Shown here in pieces: positions 10,659 to 22,079 of a stretch of 64,000 bases of DNA. The position numbers and the translations under genes are program-made. Under the pieces are notes generated by a model. The model saw only the letters and a list, made by a program, of their open reading frames with translations. It had not been told where the DNA came from and ran no database searches. Position 1 is the first letter of the stretch. Every line of letters starts with the position of its first letter. The stretch comes from Trebouxia sp. TZW2008 (Eukaryota > Chlorophyta > Trebouxiophyceae > Trebouxiales > Trebouxiaceae), in contig BDIU01000280.1 of NCBI GenBank assembly GCA_002118135.1, positions 220,836 through 284,835 of the forward strand, written 5' to 3'.

Positions 10659-13600
10659 TCAACCAGCTGTAGCCAGAGCCTCAGCTCCAGGAGTAGCAGC
10701 AACAGCACCAGTGGATGAAGGAGGTGCAGAAGTTGCAAACAGCACTGCTGGTCTGGTGGCGCAGGTCTGAATGACAAACTGGCCAGTGGCTGTCTTGCCT
10801 CCCTGCCCTGACACCCCCCCTGCTGAGCCCCCAGAGGGGTTGGAAGCCTGCAGCCCAAAGCCTTGACCTGCAACAGAGCACTAATGCTACATTGCATGCA
10901 TAATAAAACGATGAACATGGTGATAATCAACAACAGGAGTGACAGTCATGGGCACAGCGACAGTGACAATGCCAGAACCCCTGCTATACAAGAAATTCAG
11001 GATAGCAGAGGATGGAACTGATTGGAGTCAGCTGATTGCTCCAGTACGAACCTAGCTGGGCCTGCTGAGCCTGTCTAGCACACGTTCAGAACAAATGACT
11101 GCATGAGAAACCCTGCTGGCAGTAGGTCAAATGTGATACACAGGTGTGTGACCCTTGTCCTGTCTTGGCATGCAATCTGGTACTTCACAATCATTGTCGC
11201 AATCACTATGCTACATGCACAGAAAATGTCGTTACATGAACAGCAATGCAACATGTGTGCCCTACAATGGTGTGAACACAGCTGCTGTTTCTTTCTGAAC
11301 CTTGAATCCTTGTCAAGCGCTGGAACCCATGCTCAAAGTTGTGTGATCACACTGCAGCTATGGGTCTCAGCGGTTCCACAAGGGCCCAATGGCAGAAGTT
11401 GAACAAAAGCTGTGTACTGTCCATCTGCTGAATGTTGTGTGCATTGCATTGGCTGAAATCTTGTGCTACAGTTGCACTACACATCACGTATTCCCAGCAT
11501 TGCTGTCCAACTCTTGTATCCTCAACTGTACAACCTCCAGTCAACATGACACCACTGAGACCGGCTCTGCTGGTGTGCAATGCTACACGGGGCTAACAGG
11601 TCTAGCATTACTCAGCTTCAGAGGAGGTCTTGATGAGGGCATGTCAACTGAACTCTGTACAGTTGAGAGAGCATGCACTGGACATCAATGCTGGTGACAG
11701 CTCTGCAGGCACTGCACACCATCAGACCAGACTCCAATACTGCCGTACTAAACAAATCCTGTGAAGTCAAGGGCATGCATAGCAGCTGAGTTCTGTGCAA
11801 TTGAGGACATGCACTAGACAGCAGTGCTGAGAAAAGGTGTGGCATCAGCTACCATGTCAGCGGTGTCTTACCAGTTGATTGCTATACAGGCAAAGGGCAT
11901 GCACTAGACAGCAATGCTGTGAACAGCTCTGCAGGCACTGCACATCATCAGAACAGATGCCAGCACTGCCATCTAACTAAATGCTATAAAGCCAAGGGCA
12001 TGCATAATAGCTGAATTCTGTGCAGTTGAGGACATGCACTAGACAGCGGAGCTGGAAACAGGCGTAGCATTGCTCACCGTCAGAAGAGATATCCATGGTG
12101 GATACTAGCTGAATGCTATACAGGCAAGGGCATGCTCTAAACAGATGTGCTGGGAACAGAGGTGGTATTGCTCACTTTCAGAGAGAGGCTTAGAGGTGCC
12201 ACTACAGTCAAATGGGCCTTTAGGAGGAAGAGCATAAGCTAAATGCTGCTTGCGGTCTGTATACATCTTCTTACTGGCGTCTAAGCCTATACATATCTGC
12301 ACCTGGCGGAAAGTATGCAGGACGACATTGAGGCATGCACTGGACAGCAGTGCTGAGAATAGTGTGGCATTGCTCACCATCAGAAGAGGTCTCAGTGGTA
12401 CCAGTAGAGCCATCTGGGCCTGAGGAAGAAGAGCTGTAGGCACTTGCACTGTTGGTGCCAGTGGCCTCGCTTGATGAGGACACACCGTTGTCGCCGTCAA
12501 AGCTACATCACATATGTTTAACATTGGTTTCATCACAATTGGCATTCCTATGAACCCTTGACTCATTCAAAGCACTGCATAATCTGTACATGCGTAGCAA
12601 TGCCCAAGCTATCAGTGACTGCATATGAATGCTGAGAATGACGCGCCACAGACACCATCAAAGATGTAGTACAATGGCAGATACTTGACAAATGTCCTGC
12701 CTATCAGTGTGACGCAAGAGCATGGCCAATGCAAACAAATTGAATGCAGAGCCCCTTTGACAGACGTCCTTGCTGTGCTCAATTACTACACCTGACTACT
12801 GCACATATACTTGCAGCATTGCATGCTCCAAGGCATTCTGCTATAGAGCAGATATTGCAAATTGACGCCGGGCAAGCTTGATATGCGTTCAGGCTGCTTG
12901 CACTTGCATGCATGCACAAGCCTTTGATCAATCAGAGGGCGCCACAGTACGCCAACACACAGCTATCAGAAGCCAAAGTACCCACTTGATGTTCTGTGCT
13001 TGGTTGACAGTTGCAGGTCCAGCAGGGGTTGAGATCTGGGCTACACTGCCAGCACCGCCTGCACAAATGGCAGCAATCAAGCTGTGCATCGTTTTCTGCA
13101 ATTCTTTTGCCAATTTTTATTGAACCCTTTCACCGTCATACATCACAATGTCCTTTGACATGCTGGTGTGTAATGCTGTATGCCAACGGCATGTGACAAT
13201 CTGGCGTCCCTGCTGAAGTACTGTAATCATGCTATGCCTAGCACAGCAAACCAGCATCATGATGGCTGTACAAGATGCTTCAGGTAATGAAATCATGCTA
13301 TGTCAAACAAGAAGACTGGCCATGTGATACAAGCATCCAGTCTACGCAGCAAGTCCTGCTGCCTGGCATAGCATGATGGCGGTGCTTGTGCATCTTGTAC
13401 AGCCCTGAGGATGCGAATCAGCAGATGGACACCAGATTGTATATGTGCTGACGTCCTGCCAAGGGGCCGCGCTCTTGCTACACATGCGGGGATTGTGTCA
13501 TGCGCAGCAGATATTGAAAACTTGTGAGCATGGCTTTGATGTGCATGCAAGCATGTGCCATTGCAGCTTGAGTTAACATGTGTTGTAGTCACTGTGGCAG

Positions 13601-16197
13601 TGCCTATGCCCCGACGTTGACTCAGGCACAGCACTCTCATTCAGCATGATCTCATTGCAACATGTTCCCTTGGACAGCAGCAGAGCTGTGGCGCCTCAGC
13701 TGCAGCCTAAGCTCTGAGAGCTAAGCTGTCGTGCAGATTCACAACAGGCAACATAGATGTGCAGATCGACAGATGTGCTGCCTCGATAATTACTAATTGC
13801 CAGCACGCTGAGCAAGCATGTGCAGATCAACAAGTGTGCTGCCAGGCAACTGCAAGCCTGCATACAAGTAGTGCTTGTGTCACATGCAGCAGATGCTTGG
13901 GTTACCTGAGCATTGGAAGCTGCCAGTGACCTGTAAGCCACAACTGTAGGTGATTTGCTTAGCTGGCACGCTGGGAGAAGAGACAGAGGTGCAAACCCCA
14001 CTTGGTGCAGCACTCCCCTGCAAAGGTGCAACATCAGCAGTCAAGAGGAATGCAAACACATGCACAGGCTACTCAACTGAGACTGAGACAGCAGCCGTCC
14101 AGCACGAAATCAGACAGTCTGCACTGAAGGTCTTTGCGCTGTTTGGACATTTGTCAAAAGGCTGAGACAGCGAGGTGCCCAGCAGCAAAGATTCCAGGAA
14201 TGCACAAGGATTGTCATCTTTATTGCCTTCCCTTGGAGAGGCTGAGAGAGAGTAAGAAGCACAGCTCTGGGGCTGGCAACGGCTTTGATGTATGCTCAGG
14301 CAACAGAAAGCTGTGGCAAAAGACGGCAGTGACATGCACAAACACATGCAGCATCGTCTGCATCGCCACCTCTGCCATACTTGATTGAGTATGTGACAGA
14401 AGACGATGCAATCTGTGCTACATCTGCCGTCTGCTGATTACTGCCATGCTTACTGCCGCGCATTGTCACACCAAGAGGCAGGTTGCATAAAACAAAGACA
14501 AAATCAACACTCTGAGCACAGACAATAAAAATAATAAATAAATGGTGACGCGTTCCAGCACATGTGCTAGGTGTGTATGGCCCAAGTCCTGTCCCGCCAG
14601 GCCGGCTTGTTCTGAGCACAGATGTTTTGTAAGATTAACTGATGAGCTGCGCAACAGCCATCTTGAGACCCCTTTGAGAGTGAATGTGTCAAGCAAGTGC
14701 ATTGGCAGCTACCAGGCTAGACATCTTGCTTATACACTTACCGATACAGTACACTTGCCATCAACCAGAGTGACTGTGCCTGCACTGCCAGGTGAACTTG
14801 ATACTGCCGTTCCTGCAATACAAGCGAAGGTCAACCTCAGCCTGTCAAGAGCATCTTGGAAACCATTGGCATCACGAAAGAGTGCAGTAACGGAAGCAGT
14901 CATTCAGCTTCAGCTTGTTGTTGAGAGACAGTATATCAAAGCCAAAGCAATGCAAATGTGGATGGTGCTGAGGCTGACAATGACAGCTGGAGCAAGGCAT
15001 TATGTCAGACTACTTCACACCTGTACAACAGCAAGAGTTTGCCAGCAAGACACTGCAGCAGCAAAGGCCAGTTGGCATTGTTTCAGGTTCCTTACGTGAT
15101 AGGAGGTGCACAATAAGGAATATGCAGCTGCACAGGTGTGCTTGCCAGCAGATATTCAGAGAGGCATGCAATCGCACAAATGTTGCAGGCCAGCAGTTTC
15201 ATGCAATTGTTCAAGTGTTGCACTGCATGCGGGTGACACAGAAGACATACCGCCTGTAGGCAACACGATGGTCTTGCCAGAGCCAGACACAGCTGCAGCA
15301 GCGCCTGCTGCCACTCCTGAAGTGAAGATGGTGCCTGTCCCAGTGTTGGCCAGAGTCAAGGCACCTAGGTTGCCAGCAACAGCAATGGTCCCCGCACTGC
15401 AGTGAAGAAGATGAGTCAGAAGAAGCCTTGCGTGCACAGGCAAGCTCATGCAGCCTTTGTGAGTCAGACATTTGCCTGTGCAGATTGCATGCTTGCTTGA
15501 CAGCAAAAACATGCAGAGCTTGTGGTGCCTGTTTGCTGCTCCCTCTGGATCTGCTGAAGCCTGATGCAGACGGCTGCAAAGTTGTGTGCAGACGCCTAAC
15601 TGGGATGATGCATGCTACATGTCTGGAGTCGCATGATGGTTGCTGTTGCATGACAGCAAGCTGTACTTTGCATGGCAGCAGCTTTATGCAGACGTTGAGG
15701 AAGTCAGACTCTCAGACTGATTGGAGGTCAGACTAGTGTCGACTGCAGGCTGACACTCACCCGCTAGCCGTGAGTGCACCGCTGGCAGCAGCCAGTCCGT
15801 CAGCAAGCAAAGTCGAGCTGCCAGCGACTGCCGCTGTCAGCTTGCTAGACGTGAAGCCGTTCCTGAGTAGCACCTGCGTCTGTGGGGCGGTGACGGTCAC
15901 TCCTGTCAGCTTGGAAGCTGGGAGACTGACGATGCATTGAATCGGCTGCGTGGTGGTGAAGCCCCCGGACGTCTGCAGGGACAGCAGTCCTCCGCTGCCG
16001 ACGGTAGCCTGAAAGACGTCTTTGACAGCTTGCTCCGCAGCTATTTGCACAGCGTAGCTGGGGCCGGGCTGGATGGCGACGTTGAAAGGCACGCAGACTT
16101 GGACATCAGAGAAAGGCTGGACGTTGATGGTGGTGTAGTCCTGCGCAGAAGCTCCTACAGCCAATAAGGCCAGGCCCAGAAGCAAGGTCCGCATCAT
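10659..16197 (-). CDS. Secreted DUF2807 (GIN-domain) protein B
   Basis: Seven exons (15761-16197, 15251-15396, 14742-14812, 13906-14017, 12986-13058, 12378-12502, 10659-10867) join in phase to 390 residues. The start MMRTLLLGLALLAVGASA is a signal peptide. The mature protein begins with a GIN/DUF2807 domain: INVQPFSDVQVCVPFNVAI, then YAVQIAAEQ, a glycine-turn L-L-S-L-Q-T-S-G-G motif and repeated short beta-like runs up to about residue 195. A cysteine-containing linker (CTSVSSP...YSCGL...FQCSG) and a Ser/Thr/Gly-rich tail follow. Such a tail suits an extracellular or cell-wall protein but has no obvious GPI signal. It is a paralogue of the gene at the left edge. The donor used at 12986 (GTGGGT) was chosen because it alone keeps phase; the obvious GTACTT nearby does not. 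Function is unknown. The intron after 12378 holds several copies of that exon's 3' edge. Confidence 0.78.
11600..12180 (-). repeat. Copies of a DUF2807-B exon 3' edge
   Basis: Segments resembling the end of exon 12378-12502, with its TGGGCC/AGAGG region and GTGAGC donor, recur with donor edges near 12176 and 12078 and more weakly near 11850 and 11610. Each is linked to a shared block containing GCATGCACTGGACA or GCATGCACTAGACA. They lie downstream of the real exon in transcript order. Confidence 0.7.
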
Positions 16198-16998
16198 TTT
16201 GCACGCTGCTCGCTGCGCTGCCGGCTGAGCTGAGTCAGACACGTCCCGAAAGGCCGACAACACGCTGAAGCAAGGAGTCCTGATGCACCCTGGGATCAGC
16301 CGTTCAGATGTTCTGAGCGTATCTTGGAGCCTCCAGTGATCTTGCGTATTGCTGGCTGAAAGCTTAGGCTATGCGTCTTTGATCACGTTTATGAAAATGA
16401 ATACAGAAATTCAACCTGGCAAGCCATGTGGTACTGCCAAGGGGCATCACTCGACTGCGTGAAGACGCTACAGAAGATTTCTGACCATGTGACCCTACTG
16501 CAGGTACAGCTGGCAGGATCAAGGAGACGCCAAATAGTTGGACAAGCCAAGATGCCTCTTTACCTCAGCGCACAGTCAGACGCATGACCAAATCCAAGGC
16601 AACGCAGTGCCGACCTGGCCCCACGTGTGCACTTAGAAGCAGGGCTCCAGACAGACAAGCTGTGGTAAAAGCATGCATATGCAGTACGCTGCTTGCATTG
16701 CATAGCATGCAAGACGCAATCATGATCATGCATACGCCAAAAAGCATGCATGATCACTCGCGCATCTGAGTCAGCAGACTTGTGCTGCTTACATCCAACA
16801 TCAGTCTCAGTGTCGACACTACATTGCAGGCCTGTATGACAAAGCTACACTACAGAAGCAACTGAAGCAAAAGAACACCATACATTAATATTACTGTTTC
16901 TTGAGGCTGCATATGAAGCAGCAGACAAGACGTGGTGTCTACAAAGATATAGCAGGGGTGGTCTCTATTTTACATCTTTTCAGGCCAGCACAAGCTGC
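16198..16998. other. Intergenic region, no gene seen
   Basis: Upstream region of DUF2807 gene B and 3' flank of the GATA zinc-finger gene. No supportable feature was found. Confidence 0.45.
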
Positions 16999-18451
16999 CT
17001 AGAACTCCTCCTTCACCCTGGGCTCCTGCTCAGCGGCAGTACAGCTGCGCACAACCTTCAGCTTGATGCGCGTCTGCTGGCCCTGCAGACCCATCAAACC
17101 ACTAGCCCCCTTGCCATCTTCCCTCTCACCCTCATCAGCCTTCTTGCTAGCATGGGACAATCTGGCTGCATTGGCTATGGCCCACATGTTACGGCTGCTT
17201 GAGCTAGTGCTAGCCTCAGTCTGCCATCTCTTAGCCTCAGGCTCAGCATTGCTGCCGTCAGCACTCCTCTTCTTGTTGGCTGCATGGGCTGCAGCAGTGG
17301 CTGGAGGGGCAGCAGTGGCTGGAGAGGCAGCAGCGGTGGCATCTACCCTGTCCGTCAAAGGGGAAGCTGCAGGACCGCTTGAAGCGCGCAGCATGCTGGT
17401 TCCAGCTGCCCACCGCTGCATAGTGCTGAGCTGGACAGTGTCAGGAACTCTTGCCACCAGGTTGTTACCTGCCCAAGGCTGCATCCTGCTGAAAGGGCCC
17501 ACAGCTGGGGCAGCAGCTGCCACAGCTGCAGGGCTGAACTGCACACTGGCTGACCTGGCTATTGAGGATGACTCAGGGAGGCTGTCAGCTGAGAGCTGGT
17601 GGGAGCCTGCCCTGGCCAGCTGGGGCTGGTGGGAAAACGCCCTGGGCTGGGGCTGGTGGGGAAGTGCCCTGGCCTCATCATGCTGGTGAAGAAGACCTCT
17701 GCTGTTACCTGCTGGCCGCTTGATTGCTGCTGAGCCAGTTGAGCCCCTCCGACCCAAGTTTGGCCTGTCAAGATCCATTGCCTGCATGTGAAAACAGCTG
17801 TTCAGCAAATTCTGCCAAGGAAAACGACATGAAGACCAGCTTAAATCAACATGTTACAGTGCTGTGACATGTATTCTGATATAAATTTCAACATAGATGA
17901 GGCACTTGGGATGCAGAAAACCGCTTCACATGCTTCCTGTCAAGTTTATTGGCAAGCATTGTACGCAAACCTTCTAGCAGCAAAAGGCTTTGAAGCATGC
18001 AACTGCTGCATCAAGGTGCAACCTTCAGCCACTTGTTATGTGATTGATGCATGGTAATCAAGCTGCAATGAGCAAACATGATTGCAATTGTTCTGGTACT
18101 TTGACCTGTTGCACACAAGTGCTTCTGTCAGTCACAGCAATGAAACGCAGAAGCATCTGGATGATAGACATGCAGCGAAAGTGCTGTCTTATACAAACAG
18201 CATGTTGAAACTGGGCTTACCTCATCTCTTGGGGGGCTGTCAGGATGCCTAAACTCCCACACACCACACTTGTTGCACAAAGGCTCACCACTGTGGCGTC
18301 CACCGAGAGCACCACGCCTCCAGGTAGCAGATTCTGCAGGGCAAGGCAGCATTGTAAATACATGTTGTTGACTGTTCAAGTAGCTATAGTGTCGCTTCAT
18401 AGTAATCTGCACGGCAATCCAGCTTTTCTTTACTTGCTGTTGAAAGAGAGA

Positions 18452-18488
<37 letters not shown>

Positions 18489-20543
18489 CAGACATAGACA
18501 CAGACACAGACACAGACAGACATACAGACACAGGCGGACAGACACTTACTTGTCACAAAGCAAACGGCACAAGGGCCGCCCTCCTTCTGGCCCTTGGGCC
18601 CTCCAGAGGGCTTGGGGCTGCCACTTGAGCTGCCATGGGGGGCAGCAAGGGGGTTGTGCTTGGGCTGCTTGGGGGCAGAGACCTTGACCTTCCTGGGGCT
18701 TGGGGTAGGGGTGTAGTCCTCCAGGTCAGCCAGGCTCTGCTTGGCAACCCTACCTTTCCTGACACCTCCCACAATCTCATCTTCCTGCAAGCCACAAGGA
18801 TTGTATTTCAGAGGTGATCACCCGTGTCAGCAGCTGGGTATTGCCAGGGGCAGTCAAGGGCAGTCCTGGTCTGACAACCAATTCTTCAGATGCCGGGCTG
18901 GCTTGTACTTGATACAGAGCATGTGATGTTCATGTTGTGTCAGGCAGGTGAGACATGGCCAACCAAGGCAAGATTGCAGTGCAATTGACAGTGCACTTTG
19001 AGTCTTGGCTAAAGCACAGCATACAAAGAAACCTCCTTGTGCACTGTTCAAACCTGGAGTGCAATTGATTGTGTTCCAGCCTGCTCCAGGCACAATGAGG
19101 GGCTCAGGTGGACGGAAATTGACCAAGACAGAAAGTGACAAGTTGGACAGATTTTCCTCACCACATCAGCAATGCCTCGTGAGTAAGACACTGATGTGCA
19201 AGGCAGACATTGCAAGCCCTCTTGGGCAGTGACATCACTCTCTTCACACTGTAGCCTACCTTTGTGTCCAGGGTAGTCAGAAATGTGGGACTCCGCTTGG
19301 CAGTGTCAGCCGAAAGACTCTGATGAAGCAGCGTCAGGCTGGACAACAAAAAGGCAAATTAAGTGGCAGTGCTCTGCCTGTCCATGCAAGCAAACAGCAA
19401 AAAGCACATCTGCTATTTTCCTTCTCTATATGTGTTTTCCACACATACATGTCTGATGAATAGGTACTTAATACAAATTGGGAGAGAACCCTTACCTCCC
19501 ACAACTTCTTGGGTGTGTGCCTAACCGGAAGATCCCGGGAGAAACGAGGGCTCAAAGCTTCCTTGGCACTTGTCTTCCTCTCAAGCTCCTTCAAAGGTTG
19601 CACCTGGCTCACGCCAACAGCTGCAGCTGCATCAGGCACATACAATTTAGACTCACACTTTTGACCTGACATTGTTTACTTTGCACTATGAATGATGGTG
19701 AGCTTGCACTGTGAAAGCTGACGGACGCATGGTCAGTATCGATGATGTCAGCACAATACAGGGTATCAAGTACAGGCAGCAATGAATCGCTTAACAAGGG
19801 AAGCAATGCTGGAATCTGGGTACAGCTACATCAGATATGCTGAGCAGACAGACAGCACACTGCAATACATCATGTACGCTCGCAAACTGTGCCGTAACAT
19901 ATGCTTGCAGCGTTGCACATGCCAGCGCTGTGCACATGAAAATCAACACAGTGAAAACACAGGACAGACGCTGCCAAAGCAAAGCACTACAGTGAAAACA
20001 CAGGACAGACGCTGCCAAAGCGAAGCACTACAACGTCAGGTTGGGTACAATCCAAAGTACAGGGGGGAAAGGACCACCTGCTGCCTTGGGCTTGCGCCCA
20101 GGCTTCTTGTGGACAGGGACATTCTCAACCTCTTCAGCAGGCCTTGACTTCTTCATAGGCTTGCGCTGACGCTTTCTGATAGGCAAAGGCCGGTCCAGGG
20201 CAGAAGCCAGGTGGCTAAACGCTGATGCATGGGTAGCCAGGGAGTCAAGGTTGTGCAAGTCATCCTCAACTTGTGTGGTGGTGTTGCTGCTGCTTCCACT
20301 GCTTGGGGAGGTACCCACAACTGCAGAGAACAACACAATTTTCAGCAGATTTTGGGAAGCTGCTTTGCCACATGTCAGTAGGCAGGATGCTTCGAGTGCT
20401 GTGTTTCCGGCTCGATGCGGTCGGAACGTACCGTCGTAAGCTGCTTTGAACGCCGGTGGTGCATGGTTGTCGGGCAAAGGGTAGAAACAAGCCTCCATTC
20501 CAATGTAGTACTCCGCGTTCATGCCTGAGTAGGACCTCTCCAT
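16999..20543 (-). CDS. GATA-type zinc-finger nuclear protein
   Basis: Seven exons (20432-20543, 20078-20320, 19496-19665, 19260-19319, 18550-18784, 18221-18333, 16999-17781) join in phase to 571 residues. The single recognisable domain spans exons 5 and 6: CAVC, then TWRRG, then a glycine-rich turn, then PLCNKCGVW. This is a GATA-like C-x2-C...C-x2-C finger, but with 22 residues between the cysteine pairs instead of the usual 17-20. A basic stretch early in the protein (PIRKRQRKPMKKSRP and KKPGRKPKAAG) looks like a nuclear signal and AT-hook-like motif. The rest is low-complexity Ser/Ala/Gln. It is probably a transcription factor or chromatin protein; targets are unknown. The intron splitting the finger carries a GACA microsatellite close to its donor. 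Exon 4 is the least certain. Confidence 0.75.
18453..18544. repeat. GACA microsatellite in the zinc-finger intron
   Basis: An imperfect (GACA)n tract ending a few bases from the donor of the intron (18334-18549) that separates the two cysteine pairs of the GATA-like finger. Confidence 0.95.
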
Positions 20544-22079
20544 CGTGGAAGGCGAAGACCTGCAACGCCAGCAGCTGTTATATGACCAGCGTCTTGATGC
20601 GCTGTAGCACATGACGTCAAATGCAACTAGCATCAAGTCGTTTGATTGACTGCGCAGCACCGTCAGCAAGTCAAGCCAAGGCCAAGAGCACCACAGCATA
20701 AGCACACTGTACCTTAAAAACGCGCTTCAAAACTGCAGAGCTGCTAGCAGAAGGCCGTATAAGCCAGTGGGAAGCACTGCTGAGGATCTCAGCTGGTGTT
20801 TGGGCTGCCTCGCGACGGTACCTTGAGAGTGACGATCAGACCTAACAGAGATGCCGCAAAATTTTGGCTTCACCTTGTGAGCTGAAGAGTCGATGTTGTC
20901 GGCCGCGACCTCCAATGACGAAGTCGTCTGAGCCTTGCAACTCTTCTGCCAATCGCTACACCGTCAAAAGCACAAGCGCAAGCGACAAGCGGCACCCTAC
21001 TAGCCTACGGGCCTAGACTGGCTTGCTTGTTCTGCAATCCCCAAAAGTTTGCAGGGAACGGCAGCACACCAAACCAGGCTAGCTCGCTTCTGACAGCTGT
21101 TGAAAGCGCTCGTCCGGTACCGTCAAGATTTTGTCCAGTCAGCGCTTCCTGTTCCTGGCAAGGCGGCACCTCAACGGCGTAAGTAAAGCTTGCAGTTGCG
21201 TGAAAGACTGCATCGCTAGGTCACCATGCCTTCTGGTATAGCTAACAGCACTTGCTCACTCGTTGTCAACAACTTTTCACGTATGACGAGCTGATGTTGT
21301 TGCGTATTTATGTCCAGTTCAGCGCAGCCATGTGATGCTTTAACTGGGCTCATCATTGTGGCCAAACAAGGCATCACATGGCTGCACATGCGCTTGAGAA
21401 AGCTGCTGTCACGCACTTCGTGATTGATGCTCGCTGTATTCTTTTCGCACTGGTGCCAGTGGAGCCAACGCAGAAAACACCAACATTGGAGACAAAGGTT
21501 TTGCTCTTAGCATGGCAAAAGGACCCAGTGTGTGCAAAAGCAGCATGAGAGACTACAGTCTAATGCTGCTCACACCCTGCGCATTTCTGTGAAGGACTCT
21601 GGTGTCCTCTGCCTCGTACAGCTGTTCTGTCAAGGCAAGCGCTCATGCCTAGGCATTACATTTAATCTGGGTTGCTTGACTCGGATAAACATGCTGCCGT
21701 CGCAATGAAGAGTCTGCACGCATTTGGACTGGCTGCTGCTCGATGCAGTTCTAGACAAACTCTGGCCTGACCAATCAGAGTGTCAACCGGCACTGTGCGA
21801 CTGATGAGAGTTGCCAGCATGCCTTGAAAGCGCTGTTTATAGTGCCCCTATGGCATTGCATACTCACGCACAGACATTTTGACCCTGGACATGCTTGGTC
21901 AGTTTAGTACAGCATGGAAACTGCGATCGGCAGCACACTGCACCTGTACGTGGCATGAATGTGCGCTACTTGCGACGCAGAATACTCTCTCTCTAATTCA
22001 ACAATGCTTCAGCCTTGCTAGGCTGTCAGAAACTGGGTATTCATTGCTGTACAAAGCATACTTGCTGTGCTGTGAAGGC
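20544..22079. other. Intergenic region of 1.5 kb, no gene seen
   Basis: Between the GATA-type gene start and the TGD3 stop codon. Two direct copies of an AAAACACAGGACAGACGCTG block at 19953-20017 lie just inside the adjacent gene's second intron. In this interval itself I see no exon with family similarity. Confidence 0.45.

Noticed and set aside
17063..17689. 208-codon plus-strand open frame
   Set aside because: Antisense of the low-complexity last exon of the GATA-type gene.
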